A stretch of 64,000 bases of DNA from Desertibacillus haloalkaliphilus (GCF_019039105.1 NZ_JAHPIV010000012.1:115920-179919), one strand, 5' to 3'; shown: positions 30,778-40,731, counted from the stretch's first letter. Program-made: numbers and translations. Notes: generated by a model not told the origin, from the sequence alone.

Positions 30778-31081
30778 AACCTTCTTAAATATTTTGAATT
30801 GAGATGATTATAGCATAGAAATAGAATTGAAAACAGATGAAATTCTATTTTTCCCGAACTTTTTTTCGAGTTTGTTTTGATTTCATTCGTTTATAGGTTT
30901 TTTAGCGCTCATTTTTAATGAAATCATCAGAAAATAGATAAAATCATAATTTTCTAATAATCACATAGCCAATTAGAAGAAGCTGTGCTATACTTTTACC
31001 CAATATTAGCATGGAGTTCAAACATTCTTACAATTTAGAAATGAAGGCTAAGATCGTAACTGAAAGTGGGAGGTTTAACCT
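30778..31081. other. AT-rich divergent intergenic region, xpt / cimA
   Basis: About 300 bases containing the divergent promoters. No T-box or leucine-type leader was found before cimA, and no open frame with a ribosome binding site. Confidence 0.5.
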
Positions 31082-32710
31082 TTGAAACAGCAAGTCTACT
31101 TATATGATACAACGCTACGTGATGGAACACAGGGAGAAGGAGTGAGTTTATCTGTTGATGATAAGCTGAAAATAGTGCAAAAGCTAGATGAAATGGGCGT
31201 TCACTACATTGAAGGTGGTTGGCCAGGCAGTAATCCAAAAGATATGGACTTCTTTGCCCGTGTCAAAAACTTAAAACTAAACCACGCGACAATTACTGCG
31301 TTTGGTAGTACGAGGCGGCTTGGAGTTAGCGCGAGTGAAGACCAAAACCTGCAACGTATCATTGAAAGTGGAACCAACGCGGTTGCCATTTTTGGGAAGA
31401 CATGGGACTTTCATGTGACAGAGGCATTGAAAACAACATTAGAAGAAAACCTAAACATGATCTATGATTCCGTGTTGTTTTTAAAAGAGAGTGGCTTAGA
31501 AGTTATTTTTGATGCTGAACACTTTTTTGATGGCTACAAGCATAATCCAGAATACGCATTAAAAGCGATAGCGAAAGCGGAAGAAGCTGGAGCGGATTGC
31601 GTTGCCTTGTGTGATACGAATGGTGGATCGTTACCGCATGAAATTGCTGAGATTGTGTCTGTTGTACGTGAGAACCTTTCCATCCAAGTGGGAATCCACT
31701 GTCATAATGATGGTGAGTTAGCTGTTGCAAATACGATTGCTGCTGTGCAAGCAGGTGCATCACACGTTCAAGGGACCATCAATGGCTATGGTGAACGGTG
31801 CGGGAATGTGAACTTGATCTCTGTTATTCCGAATTTACAGTTAAAGATGGGCTATTCATGTATTGACGAGGAGCAAGTACGACAACTCACGTCTGTATCA
31901 AAGTATGTACATGAAATTGCGAACCAGGTTGCACCAAGCAACCAACCATTTGTAGGAAAAAGTGCATTTGCTCATAAAGGGGGCATGCATGTTAGTGCGG
32001 TTATGAAGCACCCAGAGACTTATGAACATTTATCTCCTAAAATGGTTGGTAATGAGCGTCGAGTACTTGTGTCTGAGTTAGCAGGTCAAAGTAATCTACT
32101 CTTTAAAGCAAAAGAGTGGAACCTTGACCTTGATAAAGAAAATCCAGCATCTAAACAACTCATTACAAAAATTAAAGAGATGGAACATATCGGTTATCAA
32201 TATGAGGCAGCAGAGGCTTCGTTTGAATTGCTAGTGAAAAAGGGTTTAGGTGAACTGACGGATTTCTTTAAATTTGATCATTTTAAAATTTTAGTTGAAA
32301 AAAATAAAACTGAAACGTTCACAACTGAGGCTGTTGTAAAGTTGATGGTCAATGACGAGATTGTCTTAACAGCAGCAGAAGGGAATGGACCAGTCAATGC
32401 ACTTGATCACGCGCTCCGTAAAGCATTGGTTGAATTCTTCCCGATTATTAACGAGATGTATTTATCTGACTATAAGGTTCGTGTCTTAGATGAAACAGAA
32501 GCAACGGCATCAAAAGTAAGGGTACTAATCGAATCCTCAGATGGAAAGGAAAAATGGAGCACAATTGGAGTGTCAGGAAATATCATTGAGGCGAGTTGGT
32601 ATGCACTTATCGATAGTGTTCGTTATTACTTATTAAAACATGAACATGAGATTGAGGCAGTCGTTAAAGAGAAAACGTATCAGCCGCCATTAGGTGTTAG
32701 TAACCACTAA
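31082..32710 (+). CDS. cimA: citramalate synthase
   Basis: Condenses pyruvate and acetyl-CoA to citramalate, a route to 2-oxobutyrate and isoleucine. 542 residues: a HMGL-like TIM barrel with [15 protein letters not shown] at the start, the metal ligands in [14 protein letters not shown] and [10 protein letters not shown], and a C-terminal LeuA-type regulatory domain from about residue 410. TTG start after GGGAGG. The sequence fits the CimA-related family of about 530 residues rather than LeuA. It is 72 bases upstream of trpB. Confidence 0.88.
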   Translation: MKQQVYLYDTTLRDGTQGEGVSLSVDDKLKIVQKLDEMGVHYIEGGWPGSNPKDMDFFARVKNLKLNHATITAFGSTRRLGVSASEDQNLQRIIESGTNAVAIFGKTWDFHVTEALKTTLEENLNMIYDSVLFLKESGLEVIFDAEHFFDGYKHNPEYALKAIAKAEEAGADCVALCDTNGGSLPHEIAEIVSVVRENLSIQVGIHCHNDGELAVANTIAAVQAGASHVQGTINGYGERCGNVNLISVIPNLQLKMGYSCIDEEQVRQLTSVSKYVHEIANQVAPSNQPFVGKSAFAHKGGMHVSAVMKHPETYEHLSPKMVGNERRVLVSELAGQSNLLFKAKEWNLDLDKENPASKQLITKIKEMEHIGYQYEAAEASFELLVKKGLGELTDFFKFDHFKILVEKNKTETFTTEAVVKLMVNDEIVLTAAEGNGPVNALDHALRKALVEFFPIINEMYLSDYKVRVLDETEATASKVRVLIESSDGKEKWSTIGVSGNIIEASWYALIDSVRYYLLKHEHEIEAVVKEKTYQPPLGVSNH

Positions 32711-32782
32711 ACATTAACAATTGCTAATTGTAGCAGTGGTTGATAAAATAAATAGTAACATAAGAGAAAAGGAGTTTTAGAG

Positions 32783-33964
32783 ATGAGCAAAGTAGAGACG
32801 AGTAGAGTAGAGAATCAAGAAAAAGGTTATTTTGGAGATTTTGGTGGGAGTTTTGTACCACCGCAATTAAAAAGTGTCTTAGAGCGTTTAGATGAAGAGT
32901 TTCAAAAGTATAAAGATGACCCAGCGTTTAATCAAGAATACTTGTACTATATGAAAGAGTATGTAGGCAGGGAAAACCCATTAACGTATGCTGATCGTTT
33001 AACGAATAAGCTTGGTGGGGCGAAGATCTATTTGAAACGTGAGGACCTCAACCATACAGGTGCTCACAAGATTAATAATGTCATTGGTCAAATTTTACTA
33101 GCCAAAAAAATGGGTGCACACCGTGTGATTGCAGAAACTGGTGCCGGTCAACATGGTGTGGCAACAGCAACGGCATGTGCGATGCTTGGGATGGAATGTA
33201 TCATTTATATGGGGGCAGAGGATACACGTCGCCAAGAATTAAATGTGTTTCGTATGGAACTGTTAGGGGCGAAGGTTATCCCTGTTAAAAAAGGGCAAGG
33301 ACGATTGAAAGATGCCGTCGATGAAGCATTAAATGATCTTGTTGAGAATTATGAAACAACGTTCTATTTACTAGGTTCGGCTGTAGGGCCACATCCGTTC
33401 CCAACCATGGTTCACCACTTCCAGTCCATCATTAGTAAGGAATCTAAGCGTCAAATTCTCGAAAAAGAAGGTCGCCTACCAAATATGGTTGTTGCATGTG
33501 TAGGCGGTGGTAGTAATGCGATTGGGGCGTTTTCTGAGTATATACCTGAACAAGATGTTCGTCTTGTCGGAGTCGAGCCAGAAGAAGCTGCAACACTTAC
33601 ACAAGGAACCCCTGGAGTGATCCACGGCTTTAAATGCCTGTGCCTTCAAGATGAAGAGGGGAATCCCTTGCCAACGCATTCAATATCCGCTGGGCTAGAT
33701 TATCCTGGGATTGGACCGGAACATAGTCATCTGAAGGTTACCGATCGTGCCGAGTATTATACCGTATCAAAACAAGAAGTGTTGGATGCCTTTCAGGAGC
33801 TTGCACGTACAGAGGGGATTATTCCAGCATTAGAGAGTGCGCACGCGGTTGCCTACGCTTTGAAAGCTGCAAAAGAGATGAATAGTGATGATATTATTAT
33901 CGTTAACATCTCTGGTCGTGGTGATAAGGATGTTAACGAAGTGAAAAGGTTGTTAAGTGAATAG
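32783..33964 (+). CDS. trpB: tryptophan synthase beta chain, isolated from a trp operon
   Basis: PLP enzyme joining indole and serine. 393 residues. The PLP lysine lies in HTGAHKINN (near residue 94), the catalytic glutamate region is [11 protein letters not shown], and the phosphate loop is GGGSNAIG. The N-terminal [12 protein letters not shown] differs slightly from the usual GGRYVPE form. ATG follows AAAAGGAG. No trpA or other trp gene is adjacent, so it may be a second TrpB used for indole salvage (inference). Confidence 0.92.
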   Translation: MSKVETSRVENQEKGYFGDFGGSFVPPQLKSVLERLDEEFQKYKDDPAFNQEYLYYMKEYVGRENPLTYADRLTNKLGGAKIYLKREDLNHTGAHKINNVIGQILLAKKMGAHRVIAETGAGQHGVATATACAMLGMECIIYMGAEDTRRQELNVFRMELLGAKVIPVKKGQGRLKDAVDEALNDLVENYETTFYLLGSAVGPHPFPTMVHHFQSIISKESKRQILEKEGRLPNMVVACVGGGSNAIGAFSEYIPEQDVRLVGVEPEEAATLTQGTPGVIHGFKCLCLQDEEGNPLPTHSISAGLDYPGIGPEHSHLKVTDRAEYYTVSKQEVLDAFQELARTEGIIPALESAHAVAYALKAAKEMNSDDIIIVNISGRGDKDVNEVKRLLSE

Positions 33965-33969
33965 CCATT

Positions 33970-34020
33970 AACAAAGTCGACTACGTGTGAGCCATCTCCC
34001 GTAGTCGACTTTGTTGTTTT
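33970..34020 (+). terminator. terminator after trpB
   Basis: AACAAAGTCGACTACG pairs with CGTAGTCGACTTTGTT (16 bp, perfect), followed by GTTTTAT. Confidence 0.85.
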
Positions 34021-34048
34021 ATTCAAATCACGCTTGCGCAGTTTTTTA

Positions 34049-34882
34049 TTAGTCAATCTCGATCACAGTACTTGGATCGATAAATAAATAAACCAAAATT
34101 GCTACAGCAAAGCAATAGATCGCGAAATATGTGAGCTTGCTACGTTTTAAAAATTCAATTAACCATACAATTCCAATCCAAGAAAAAATAAAGGATGCAA
34201 GAAAAGAAATGGTCAGTGCCCCTATTCCGATCGACGCGAAGCCACCAGCACTAATTTCATCGAAAGCTAGTACGGTCGAACCTAAAATCACAGGGATCGA
34301 AAGTAAAAATGAGTAGCGGACGGCAGTCTCTCGGTTCAAACCCATAAATAGCGCGGTGACAAGCGTGGCACCAGATCGTGAGATACCGGGGAACACTGCC
34401 AATGTTTGTCCGAGACCAACAACGATTGAATCAAAAAATGTCATGTTCTTTTCTGAACGATTACCATAAGTATGGAAGCGTTCAATAATAATTAGGAAAA
34501 TACCAGTAACTGATAAAGCGACAGCAATAAATAGTGGAGTTTTCATTGCATCACCAATCACATCACTTAATAGCACACCAAGACCACCGGTAATAACTGT
34601 TGCGACCACAATGTAAATCGCGAACCAAAATTGTATACGGTGTTCTTGTGACTTCGTTTTAAAATAGCCGAAGAAACCTGTAATGACATCGGCTAGGTCT
34701 TTTCTGAAATAAAGGATAACAGCTAAGATCGAGCCGATATGTAAATAAATCTCAAAAGCTAGACCTGGAAATGTGTATCCAAAAACCATTTGTGTAATAA
34801 CAATATGGGCTGTACTAGAGACAGGGAGAAACTCTGTTAATCCTTGTACGATCCCAAAGATAAGTGCCTCAATAATTGACAT
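34049..34882 (-). CDS. uppP: undecaprenyl-diphosphatase
   Basis: Recycles the lipid carrier of cell-wall synthesis by removing a phosphate from undecaprenyl diphosphate; confers bacitracin tolerance. 277 residues, about eight membrane helices. Catalytic motifs: GLTEFLPVSSTAH (the E/S site; many homologues have SSSGH, here SSTAH) and FPGISRSGAT. ATG follows AAAGGAG. Confidence 0.94.
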   Translation of the reverse strand: MSIIEALIFGIVQGLTEFLPVSSTAHIVITQMVFGYTFPGLAFEIYLHIGSILAVILYFRKDLADVITGFFGYFKTKSQEHRIQFWFAIYIVVATVITGGLGVLLSDVIGDAMKTPLFIAVALSVTGIFLIIIERFHTYGNRSEKNMTFFDSIVVGLGQTLAVFPGISRSGATLVTALFMGLNRETAVRYSFLLSIPVILGSTVLAFDEISAGGFASIGIGALTISFLASFIFSWIGIVWLIEFLKRSKLTYFAIYCFAVAILVYLFIDPSTVIEID

Positions 34883-35084
34883 GCTTAACTCCTTTCACAA
34901 GTTGCTGATTTCTAGCTAATCTATTATATCAAAGTCTGAAGGGAAAATGAAAAAAATTTACGAATGTAATCGTGATTATTGTTCAACTTGCGCGTAAATC
35001 TTTATAATAGAGATAGAGTTATTCGTCATGAGTTGGGCGCTTTTTGAGTATATACCAATAAGGAAAGGTGAGGGGGTGAGGGAA

Positions 35085-36035
35085 ATGATGGCCAAGTTAC
35101 AGCGGCTTCCTTATTTATTGTTAGTTTTTGCAACTTTTTTTTGGGGAACTAATTTTGTGTTTAGTCGCATCATTGTTGAAGAAGTCCCACCATTTCAGTT
35201 GTCTGTTGTGCGATGGGGGATTGCGAGCCTCGTTTTTCTACCATTTGTGTGGCGCGAACTACGAGAATCTAAGGAACTATTAAAACGGAACTGGAAAGTA
35301 CTATTGGCATTTGCAGTAACCGGAATCGCTGGCTTCAACACGTTATTGTATATAGCGATTCAGTATACTAGCTCTATCAATGCATCACTTGTTAATTCAC
35401 TAGCACCGTTATTAATCGTCGTACTCTCTGTTCTCTTTTTAAAGGAAACGCTAGTTCGCTTTCAATACATAGGTATTTTGCTTTCATTTCTCGGTGTTGT
35501 TATTGTCATCACGGAGGGGAGATTAGAAAATCTATTTACACTTTCCTTTAATCCTGGTGATTTAATTGTTGTGGCGGCAGTCATTTCTTGGTCGATTTAT
35601 TCTGTTTTATTGAAAAAGTTTGCAGGTGGATTTCCAAAAAGAGCAACATTTATCGTTACGATGTATATAGGGATTCTATGCTTGCTACCTTTTGCCATTT
35701 TTGAAAGAACACAGCAACCGGTTGCGTTTACCTCTTTATCCGTAGATATCTTAGCTGGTATTCTCTTTTTAGGTGTATTCCCTAGTATTATTTCATTTAT
35801 TTGTTGGAATGAAGGTGTTATGCAAGTAGGACCGGGGAAAGCCTCCAACTATCTGCACTTAATTGTTTTATTCACAACGGTATTAGCCGTCTTGTTTGGA
35901 GGGGAAGTATTGACAATCATCCAAGTGGTTGGTGGAGCTTGTATTTTGTCTGGTGTCATTTTAGCTTCAAATCCAAATTTTCTGCAAAAGTGGGGGAAAC
36001 AAAACGCCGAAACTAAACAAAACGTTCATACATAA
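35085..36035 (+). CDS. DMT-superfamily (EamA) transporter
   Basis: Ten hydrophobic helices in two EamA repeats of about 150 residues (FWGTNFVFSRII in the first; VISWSIYSVLLKK opening the second). 316 residues from ATG 35085, which follows GAGGGGGTGAGGGA; GTG 35076 and ATG 35088 are alternatives. Small-metabolite exporter by family; substrate unknown. It diverges from uppP. Confidence 0.88.
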   Translation: MMAKLQRLPYLLLVFATFFWGTNFVFSRIIVEEVPPFQLSVVRWGIASLVFLPFVWRELRESKELLKRNWKVLLAFAVTGIAGFNTLLYIAIQYTSSINASLVNSLAPLLIVVLSVLFLKETLVRFQYIGILLSFLGVVIVITEGRLENLFTLSFNPGDLIVVAAVISWSIYSVLLKKFAGGFPKRATFIVTMYIGILCLLPFAIFERTQQPVAFTSLSVDILAGILFLGVFPSIISFICWNEGVMQVGPGKASNYLHLIVLFTTVLAVLFGGEVLTIIQVVGGACILSGVILASNPNFLQKWGKQNAETKQNVHT

Positions 36036-36091
36036 TTGAGCGATTGATTATGGTATATCTGTTAGTGTGATCCTAGAAAGGAGTGTAGGTT

Positions 36092-36622
36092 GTGTTTAGC
36101 AAAAGTCGGTTGGTAAGTGCAGTGGTTCTACTTTTGGCAGCAGGTCTTATTTTTTATTTGATTGTTACCAATGCGAATCAAGAACAGGTCGGAATCGATC
36201 AAGGAATGGTGGCCGAAGACTTTACGTTACCATTGTGGGGAACGGATGAAACATCGTCACTTTCTGATTACCGTGGTGAGATTGTCATCATGAATATGTG
36301 GGCTTCGTGGTGTCCGCCCTGTAGAAAAGAGATGCCAGATTTAGACAGGCTCTATCAGGATTATAAGGATGTCGGTGTAACAGTGCTTGGTGTCAATATG
36401 AATAAATTTGAACGAACAACAGAAGATGCTGATGCATTTCTTGAAGAGTTCGATGTTTCATTTCCGACATTAATTGATGTCGATGGCGATGTGGCGACAG
36501 ATTATCAAATTCAAGGGTTACCAATGACTTACATTATTGATGAAGACGGGGTGATTAACCTTGTTATTCGTGGTGAAGTCAATTACGAAGGGCTAGAAGA
36601 AATCATTTTAGAAATGTTTTAA
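36092..36622 (+). CDS. membrane-anchored thiol-disulfide oxidoreductase (ResA/TlpA type)
   Basis: 176 residues: a single N-terminal membrane helix (residues 7-23) and an extracytoplasmic thioredoxin fold with active site WASWCPPCRKEMP and the cis-proline loop GLPMTYIID. GTG start after AAAGGAG. ResA/StoA relatives reduce apocytochrome c or act in spore cortex formation; the sequence does not separate these, and no res/ccm genes are adjacent. Confidence 0.88.
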   Translation: MFSKSRLVSAVVLLLAAGLIFYLIVTNANQEQVGIDQGMVAEDFTLPLWGTDETSSLSDYRGEIVIMNMWASWCPPCRKEMPDLDRLYQDYKDVGVTVLGVNMNKFERTTEDADAFLEEFDVSFPTLIDVDGDVATDYQIQGLPMTYIIDEDGVINLVIRGEVNYEGLEEIILEMF

Positions 36623-36638
36623 GGAGTAAACCATGTGG

Positions 36639-36685
36639 AAACACCTCTAAAAGGGTAGATGTACTCTTATAGAGGTGTTTTTTTT
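36639..36685 (+). terminator. terminator after the thioredoxin-like gene
   Basis: AAACACCTCTA pairs with TAGAGGTGTTT (11 bp, perfect), followed by TTTTT. Confidence 0.88.
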
Positions 36686-36777
36686 GGATGGATGTATATT
36701 TTCACAATGGTCAAGGATAAATAAGCCGGTAAGCGGTGATAATGAGAGTATCATCATATCGAAGATGGAGGCTCTGC

Positions 36778-37845
36778 ATGTATAAAGAGTTAATTGTCGA
36801 AGTAGTAGACGTATTATATGAGGACGAACATATCCAATTACTTCGAACATCAGAGGGGGCAAAAAAAGCGATGTTGTATCGGCGAATACAGCCTGCCGCT
36901 ACACCAGGCTGTACATTATTAGTCAATACAACGGCAGTAAGCCTTTCGTTAGGGACAGGTGGCTGGGATATCGTTAAGGCGGTTCTATCTCCACACATGG
37001 CAGTTGACGATCACCAACAAGGACATATTATGAAAGCAAGGTACTTGCCATCTCAACATAGTGTCTTGAGTGTTGAATCACAGGAGAGTGCTGATCATTC
37101 GCTTTTTCAACAGGAGTTCTCATTGCGAGGGAAGAAAGTTTTGTTAGCTGAACTACATAGTATGATTCCAATTTTATTTTTAACTATCAGTGAATTAAAT
37201 CCATCTTTGAAAATGACCGTTATTATAAGTGATGAGGCGGCCTTACCGCTTGAGATGAGTAGTCATTTGCGTTATTTAAGGGAGGATCAACGCTTTCAAA
37301 CGATAACGACCGGTCAAGCATTCGGAGGGGATTATGAAGCTGTAAATATTCCTACAGCATTGCAATTTGCTTCGGAAAAATTACAGAGTGATGTACTTAT
37401 TGTTTCAGTTGGACCGGGGGTTGTGGGTACAGGTACAACATATGGGTTCACAGGGATGGCATTGGCAGATTGGGCCAATACGGTCGGTAGCTTTTCTGGT
37501 TTACCCGTATGGGTTCCAAGGATTTCTTTTGCAGATCAACGAAGTCGCCATCAGGGGATTAGTCATCACTTGTTGACCCCACTGCTTTCATTTACGTATC
37601 CTAAAAGCCTTATTCCATTACCGATTTTTCATAAGGAAAGCTGGGATCGTAAAATTTCTGAACAAGTAGTTCCTATGAAGGAGAAGCATACGGTTGTAAG
37701 GGTGTCGAGTGATGAGGTGACGGGGCTCATTCAAGAAAACCTTTTACAATACCCAATTCCAATTACAACAATGGGACGAACATTTTCGGATGATCCGGCA
37801 TTTTTTTTGAGTGTGGCTGTTGCTGCAAAAGAAGCTATTAATTAG
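36778..37845 (+). CDS. DUF3866-family protein
   Basis: 355 residues from ATG 36778, which has ATGGAGGC upstream; the frame extends to 36736 without a site. Soluble, with glycine-rich stretches SLGTGGWDIVK and VGPGVVGTGTTYGFTG that suggest a nucleotide- or phosphate-binding fold. The family is widespread in Firmicutes and Actinobacteria and lacks a known function. It lies just before mciZ and nudF, and its 3' end overlaps mciZ by 8 bases on the opposite strand. Confidence 0.85.
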   Translation: MYKELIVEVVDVLYEDEHIQLLRTSEGAKKAMLYRRIQPAATPGCTLLVNTTAVSLSLGTGGWDIVKAVLSPHMAVDDHQQGHIMKARYLPSQHSVLSVESQESADHSLFQQEFSLRGKKVLLAELHSMIPILFLTISELNPSLKMTVIISDEAALPLEMSSHLRYLREDQRFQTITTGQAFGGDYEAVNIPTALQFASEKLQSDVLIVSVGPGVVGTGTTYGFTGMALADWANTVGSFSGLPVWVPRISFADQRSRHQGISHHLLTPLLSFTYPKSLIPLPIFHKESWDRKISEQVVPMKEKHTVVRVSSDEVTGLIQENLLQYPIPITTMGRTFSDDPAFFLSVAVAAKEAIN

Positions 37846-37960
37846 ACTCGGTCCATTCTCGAACAGTTTCGTACTTTTTTTTGTATTGTTTCAAGATCGC
37901 ACAAACTTCCCATGATTTGCCGACAATCGTAACACCATTTGTTCGCAAATAAATCTTCAT
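37838..37960 (-). CDS. mciZ: MciZ, mother-cell inhibitor of FtsZ
   Basis: A 40-residue peptide, the same length as B. subtilis MciZ. ATG 37960 follows AAGGAGATA. The sequence MKIYLRTNGVTIVGKSWEVC with VREW near the end aligns along its length with the B. subtilis protein (conserved G-V-x-x-VGK-x-WE and the C-terminal V-x-x-W). MciZ caps FtsZ filaments and blocks division in the sporulating mother cell (established). The neighbourhood (nudF, yqxK) is also that of B. subtilis. Confidence 0.87.
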   Translation of the reverse strand: MKIYLRTNGVTIVGKSWEVCAILKQYKKKYETVREWTESN

Positions 37961-38065
37961 AGCATATCTCCTTCCTCAAGTGTGCGCTAAACGGTCATTA
38001 ATCTAGTTATGCTATGGTAGACTATATGAAGGTGAATGAAGGAATAGAACATGGAGGGATTTAAG

Positions 38066-38608
38066 GTGAGTGAACATTTATATGAAAAAACGATTGCATC
38101 AACAACGGTGTATGAGGGGAAAGTTATTGATGTAAAAGTTGATGATGTCAAGTTGCCGAATGGACATACGAGTAAACGTGAGATTGTTAATCACCCAGGT
38201 GCAGTTGCTGTTATTGCGTTAACACCAGAAGGGAACTTGTTGCTTGTACGGCAATTTAGAAAACCTCTTGAGCGAACCATTGTTGAAATTCCGGCAGGTA
38301 AGCTTGAGCTAAATGAAGAGCCACTTCATTCAGCAAAGCGTGAACTAGAAGAAGAAACGGGGTATAGAAGTAACCAGTTAGAGTTTGTCACCTCTTTTTA
38401 TACGTCTCCAGGGTTTGCAGATGAAATCGTTCATATTTATTTTACAGATCAATTAACCGCAGGACATGTACAAACGGATGAAGATGAATTCGTCGACCTG
38501 CTTGAAGTTACCCTAGAGGACGCAGAAAAAATGATTGAAACAAAAGAAATTTTTGATGCGAAAACAGCCTTTGCAATTCAATACTTGAGGTTACGTAAGG
38601 ATATTTAG
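38066..38608 (+). CDS. nudF: ADP-ribose pyrophosphatase (NUDIX)
   Basis: Hydrolyses ADP-ribose to AMP and ribose-5-phosphate. 180 residues with a perfect Nudix box (GKLELNEEPLHSAKRELEEE, then TGY) and the family's EIPAGKLE and SPGFADE blocks. GTG 38066 follows ATGGAGGG; an ATG at 38051 overlaps that site. Followed 18 bases later by yqxK. Confidence 0.93.
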   Translation: MSEHLYEKTIASTTVYEGKVIDVKVDDVKLPNGHTSKREIVNHPGAVAVIALTPEGNLLLVRQFRKPLERTIVEIPAGKLELNEEPLHSAKRELEEETGYRSNQLEFVTSFYTSPGFADEIVHIYFTDQLTAGHVQTDEDEFVDLLEVTLEDAEKMIETKEIFDAKTAFAIQYLRLRKDI

Positions 38609-38626
38609 CAACGAAGGAGGAAGGCC

Positions 38627-39799
38627 ATGCGAGATTTTTTTGTTGATTTACATATCCATATTGGCCGAACTGCCTCTGGGAAACCGGTGAAGATCACAGG
38701 GGCAAAGCGACTAACTCTGTCTAATATCATAGAATATGCTCGGTCGATCAAAGGGATTGATATGATTGGGATTATCGATTGTCATGTCCCAGAAGTGATC
38801 GCTGAACTTGAGGATATGATTGCAGCAGGTGAAGCTATAGAGCTATCAGAAGGTGGGATTGATTTTCACGGATTGACGCTCATATTGGGGACAGAAATGG
38901 AAATTTATGATGACAACTGCAAAGGTCCAATCCATGTTCTTGCATTTATGCCTCAGCTCCAAAAAATGAAACAATTTAGTAAATGGTTAGCAGCCCACGT
39001 GAAAAATATAACGCTAAGTTCACAACGAGTCTATGAACAAGCGAAAACGATCCAACATGTCGTGTGCGAGCTTGGTGGCATGTTCATACCGGCCCATGTG
39101 TTTACCCCACATAAAAGCTTATACGGTAAGGGTGTTGAAAATAGCCTCAGGGAAGTATTGGATCATAGGAAGATCGACGCGATTGAGCTTGGTCTAAGCT
39201 CTGATACTGCAATGGCTGACCAAATCTCAGAGCTCCATCATTATTCGTATATTAGTAATTCTGATGCCCATTCGCTAGAAAAAATTGCTAGAGAGTATCA
39301 AACCATTCGTATGGAGCATGCATCATTTAATGAGTTAAGGTTAGCCCTACATGAACAAGAAGGACGTAAAGTTAGTGCTAACTTCGGCTTGAATCCATAT
39401 TTAGGAAAATATTATTATACGAGCTGTGAAAAGTGTTCGACAATTATACCAAACGAGGATGATATGATTTGCCCAACATGTGAACACAATCGTTTTACAA
39501 AAGGTGTTTATAACCGTTTACTAGAATTAAAAAGCAGTGATGGTCCGCTTGTTCCTAATCGTCCCCCCTATATTCATCAAGTTCCGTTGGAGTTCATACC
39601 AAAACTTGGATCAAAAACATTAGCAAAATTGCGAGACCATTTTAAAACAGATATGGCCATTATTCACGATGTTCCAGAGGAAGGATTGCGTCATGTCGTG
39701 TCAGATTCGATAGCCGAAACCATTATCAAGGCAAGGCGTGGCGAGCTTCAGTTTCATTATGGAGGTGCAGGGCGCTACGGGAAAGTTAAGGATACATAA
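38627..39799 (+). CDS. yqxK: PHP-domain protein YqxK, endonuclease Q family
   Basis: 390 residues. N-terminal PHP metal site FVDLHIHIGRTASG, further His/Asp ligands in GTEME and SNSDAHS, then a zinc finger (CEKCSTIIPNEDDMICPTCE near residues 265-285) and a C-terminal helix-hairpin-helix-like segment. The architecture is that of endonuclease Q, which nicks DNA 5' of deaminated bases in archaea and some bacilli (family knowledge). ATG follows AAGGAGGAAG. Probably co-transcribed with nudF. Confidence 0.87.
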   Translation: MRDFFVDLHIHIGRTASGKPVKITGAKRLTLSNIIEYARSIKGIDMIGIIDCHVPEVIAELEDMIAAGEAIELSEGGIDFHGLTLILGTEMEIYDDNCKGPIHVLAFMPQLQKMKQFSKWLAAHVKNITLSSQRVYEQAKTIQHVVCELGGMFIPAHVFTPHKSLYGKGVENSLREVLDHRKIDAIELGLSSDTAMADQISELHHYSYISNSDAHSLEKIAREYQTIRMEHASFNELRLALHEQEGRKVSANFGLNPYLGKYYYTSCEKCSTIIPNEDDMICPTCEHNRFTKGVYNRLLELKSSDGPLVPNRPPYIHQVPLEFIPKLGSKTLAKLRDHFKTDMAIIHDVPEEGLRHVVSDSIAETIIKARRGELQFHYGGAGRYGKVKDT

Positions 39800-39823
39800 G
39801 CTTCTCAAGCGGTAGATAATGAA

Positions 39824-39866
39824 GAAGTTGGGACAAAAGGTTGGTTTTACCTTTTGTCCCAGCTTC
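39824..39866. terminator. 16-bp hairpin after yqxK, terminator-like without T-run
   Basis: GAAGTTGGGACAAAAG pairs with CTTTTGTCCCAGCTTC (16 bp, one G-U). It is placed where the nudF-yqxK terminator is expected, but GAAACAATG rather than T follows, so intrinsic termination is doubtful. Confidence 0.5.
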
Positions 39867-39973
39867 GAAACAATGAGCGTAACCGCCACCATCTTTTAAA
39901 AGCCAATATTTTAACTCCCCCCCATTTCTTAATTCTCTTATATGTTTATTTTTGAATTTCGTTGACCTATCAA

Positions 39974-40003
39974 GTCATAGAATTGAGGATGAGTTCATAG
40001 ATT
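39974..40003 (+). promoter_or_regulatory. sigma-E-type promoter of spoIIM
   Basis: GTCATAGA and CATAGATT, separated by 14 bases, match the mother-cell sigma-E consensus (GKCATATT / CATACANT). It lies 30 bases before the spoIIM start; spoIIM belongs to the sigma-E regulon in B. subtilis. Confidence 0.7.
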
Positions 40004-40032
40004 GAATTAAGAGAGTTTGGGGAGGGTTAAGA

Positions 40033-40671
40033 ATGAAGAATGGTATCGGAGCGTCTATCGCTTATCATTTAGAGGATAACCGATCAATTTATATATTTAC
40101 GACCGTTCTTTTTTTAATGGGGATTATTTTTGGAGCTGTTGTAGTCAATAGCTTAGGGTTAACACAAAAGCATGATTTATATATGTATTTAAGTCAGTTT
40201 TTTGGACAAGTGTCTGAGGGGCAATTTGCTAATTCGGCAGCGATGTTTAGTCAAAGTTTTGCTCACTATGCGAAGTATGTAGGGTTAATGTGGATTTTAG
40301 GGTTGTCAATTGTCGGACTCCCGATCATATTAATTTTACTATTTTTAAAAGGTGTTGCGATGGGGTTTACGGTTGGATTTCTCGTTAACCAAATGGGGAT
40401 GTCTGGCTTTGCCTTATCATTTGTAAGTGTGATGCCGCAAAATTTTATTTTAGTTCCTGCTTTTATTATCGTTGGCACGACAGCGGTAGCCTTCTCCTTA
40501 AAAATGATTCGTAACCAGTTTATTAAAAAGAATAACGAGCCGATCTTTCCGCAATTTTTAAATTATTCATTAGTCATTTTAGTGATTGGGGCCTTGCTCT
40601 CAGCTGCATCTGCGTTTGAAGCGTATGTAACTCCTGGTCTCATGAGGGTTGTTTTATCTTGGGTGGCGTAA
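40033..40671 (+). CDS. spoIIM: stage II sporulation protein M
   Basis: Membrane subunit of the DMP engulfment complex (SpoIID-M-P) that thins septal peptidoglycan. 212 residues, five hydrophobic helices, matching B. subtilis SpoIIM length. Conserved GLSIVGLPIILILLFLKGV and the block VMPQNFILVPAFI. ATG follows GGGGAGGG. Own sigma-E promoter upstream; fur follows. Confidence 0.94.
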   Translation: MKNGIGASIAYHLEDNRSIYIFTTVLFLMGIIFGAVVVNSLGLTQKHDLYMYLSQFFGQVSEGQFANSAAMFSQSFAHYAKYVGLMWILGLSIVGLPIILILLFLKGVAMGFTVGFLVNQMGMSGFALSFVSVMPQNFILVPAFIIVGTTAVAFSLKMIRNQFIKKNNEPIFPQFLNYSLVILVIGALLSAASAFEAYVTPGLMRVVLSWVA

Positions 40672-40716
40672 TCACTTAATAATCATTCTTATATGAGAAT
40701 GGGTATGATTAACTCC

Positions 40717-40731
40717 TGATAATAATTATTA
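40717..40731 (+). promoter_or_regulatory. Fur/PerR-type box upstream of fur
   Basis: TGATAATAATTATTA matches the 7-1-7 consensus TGATAATNATTATCA at all but one informative position. It abuts the -35 of the fur promoter. PerR controls fur in B. subtilis and the PerR consensus is similar, so either regulator could act. Confidence 0.65.
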
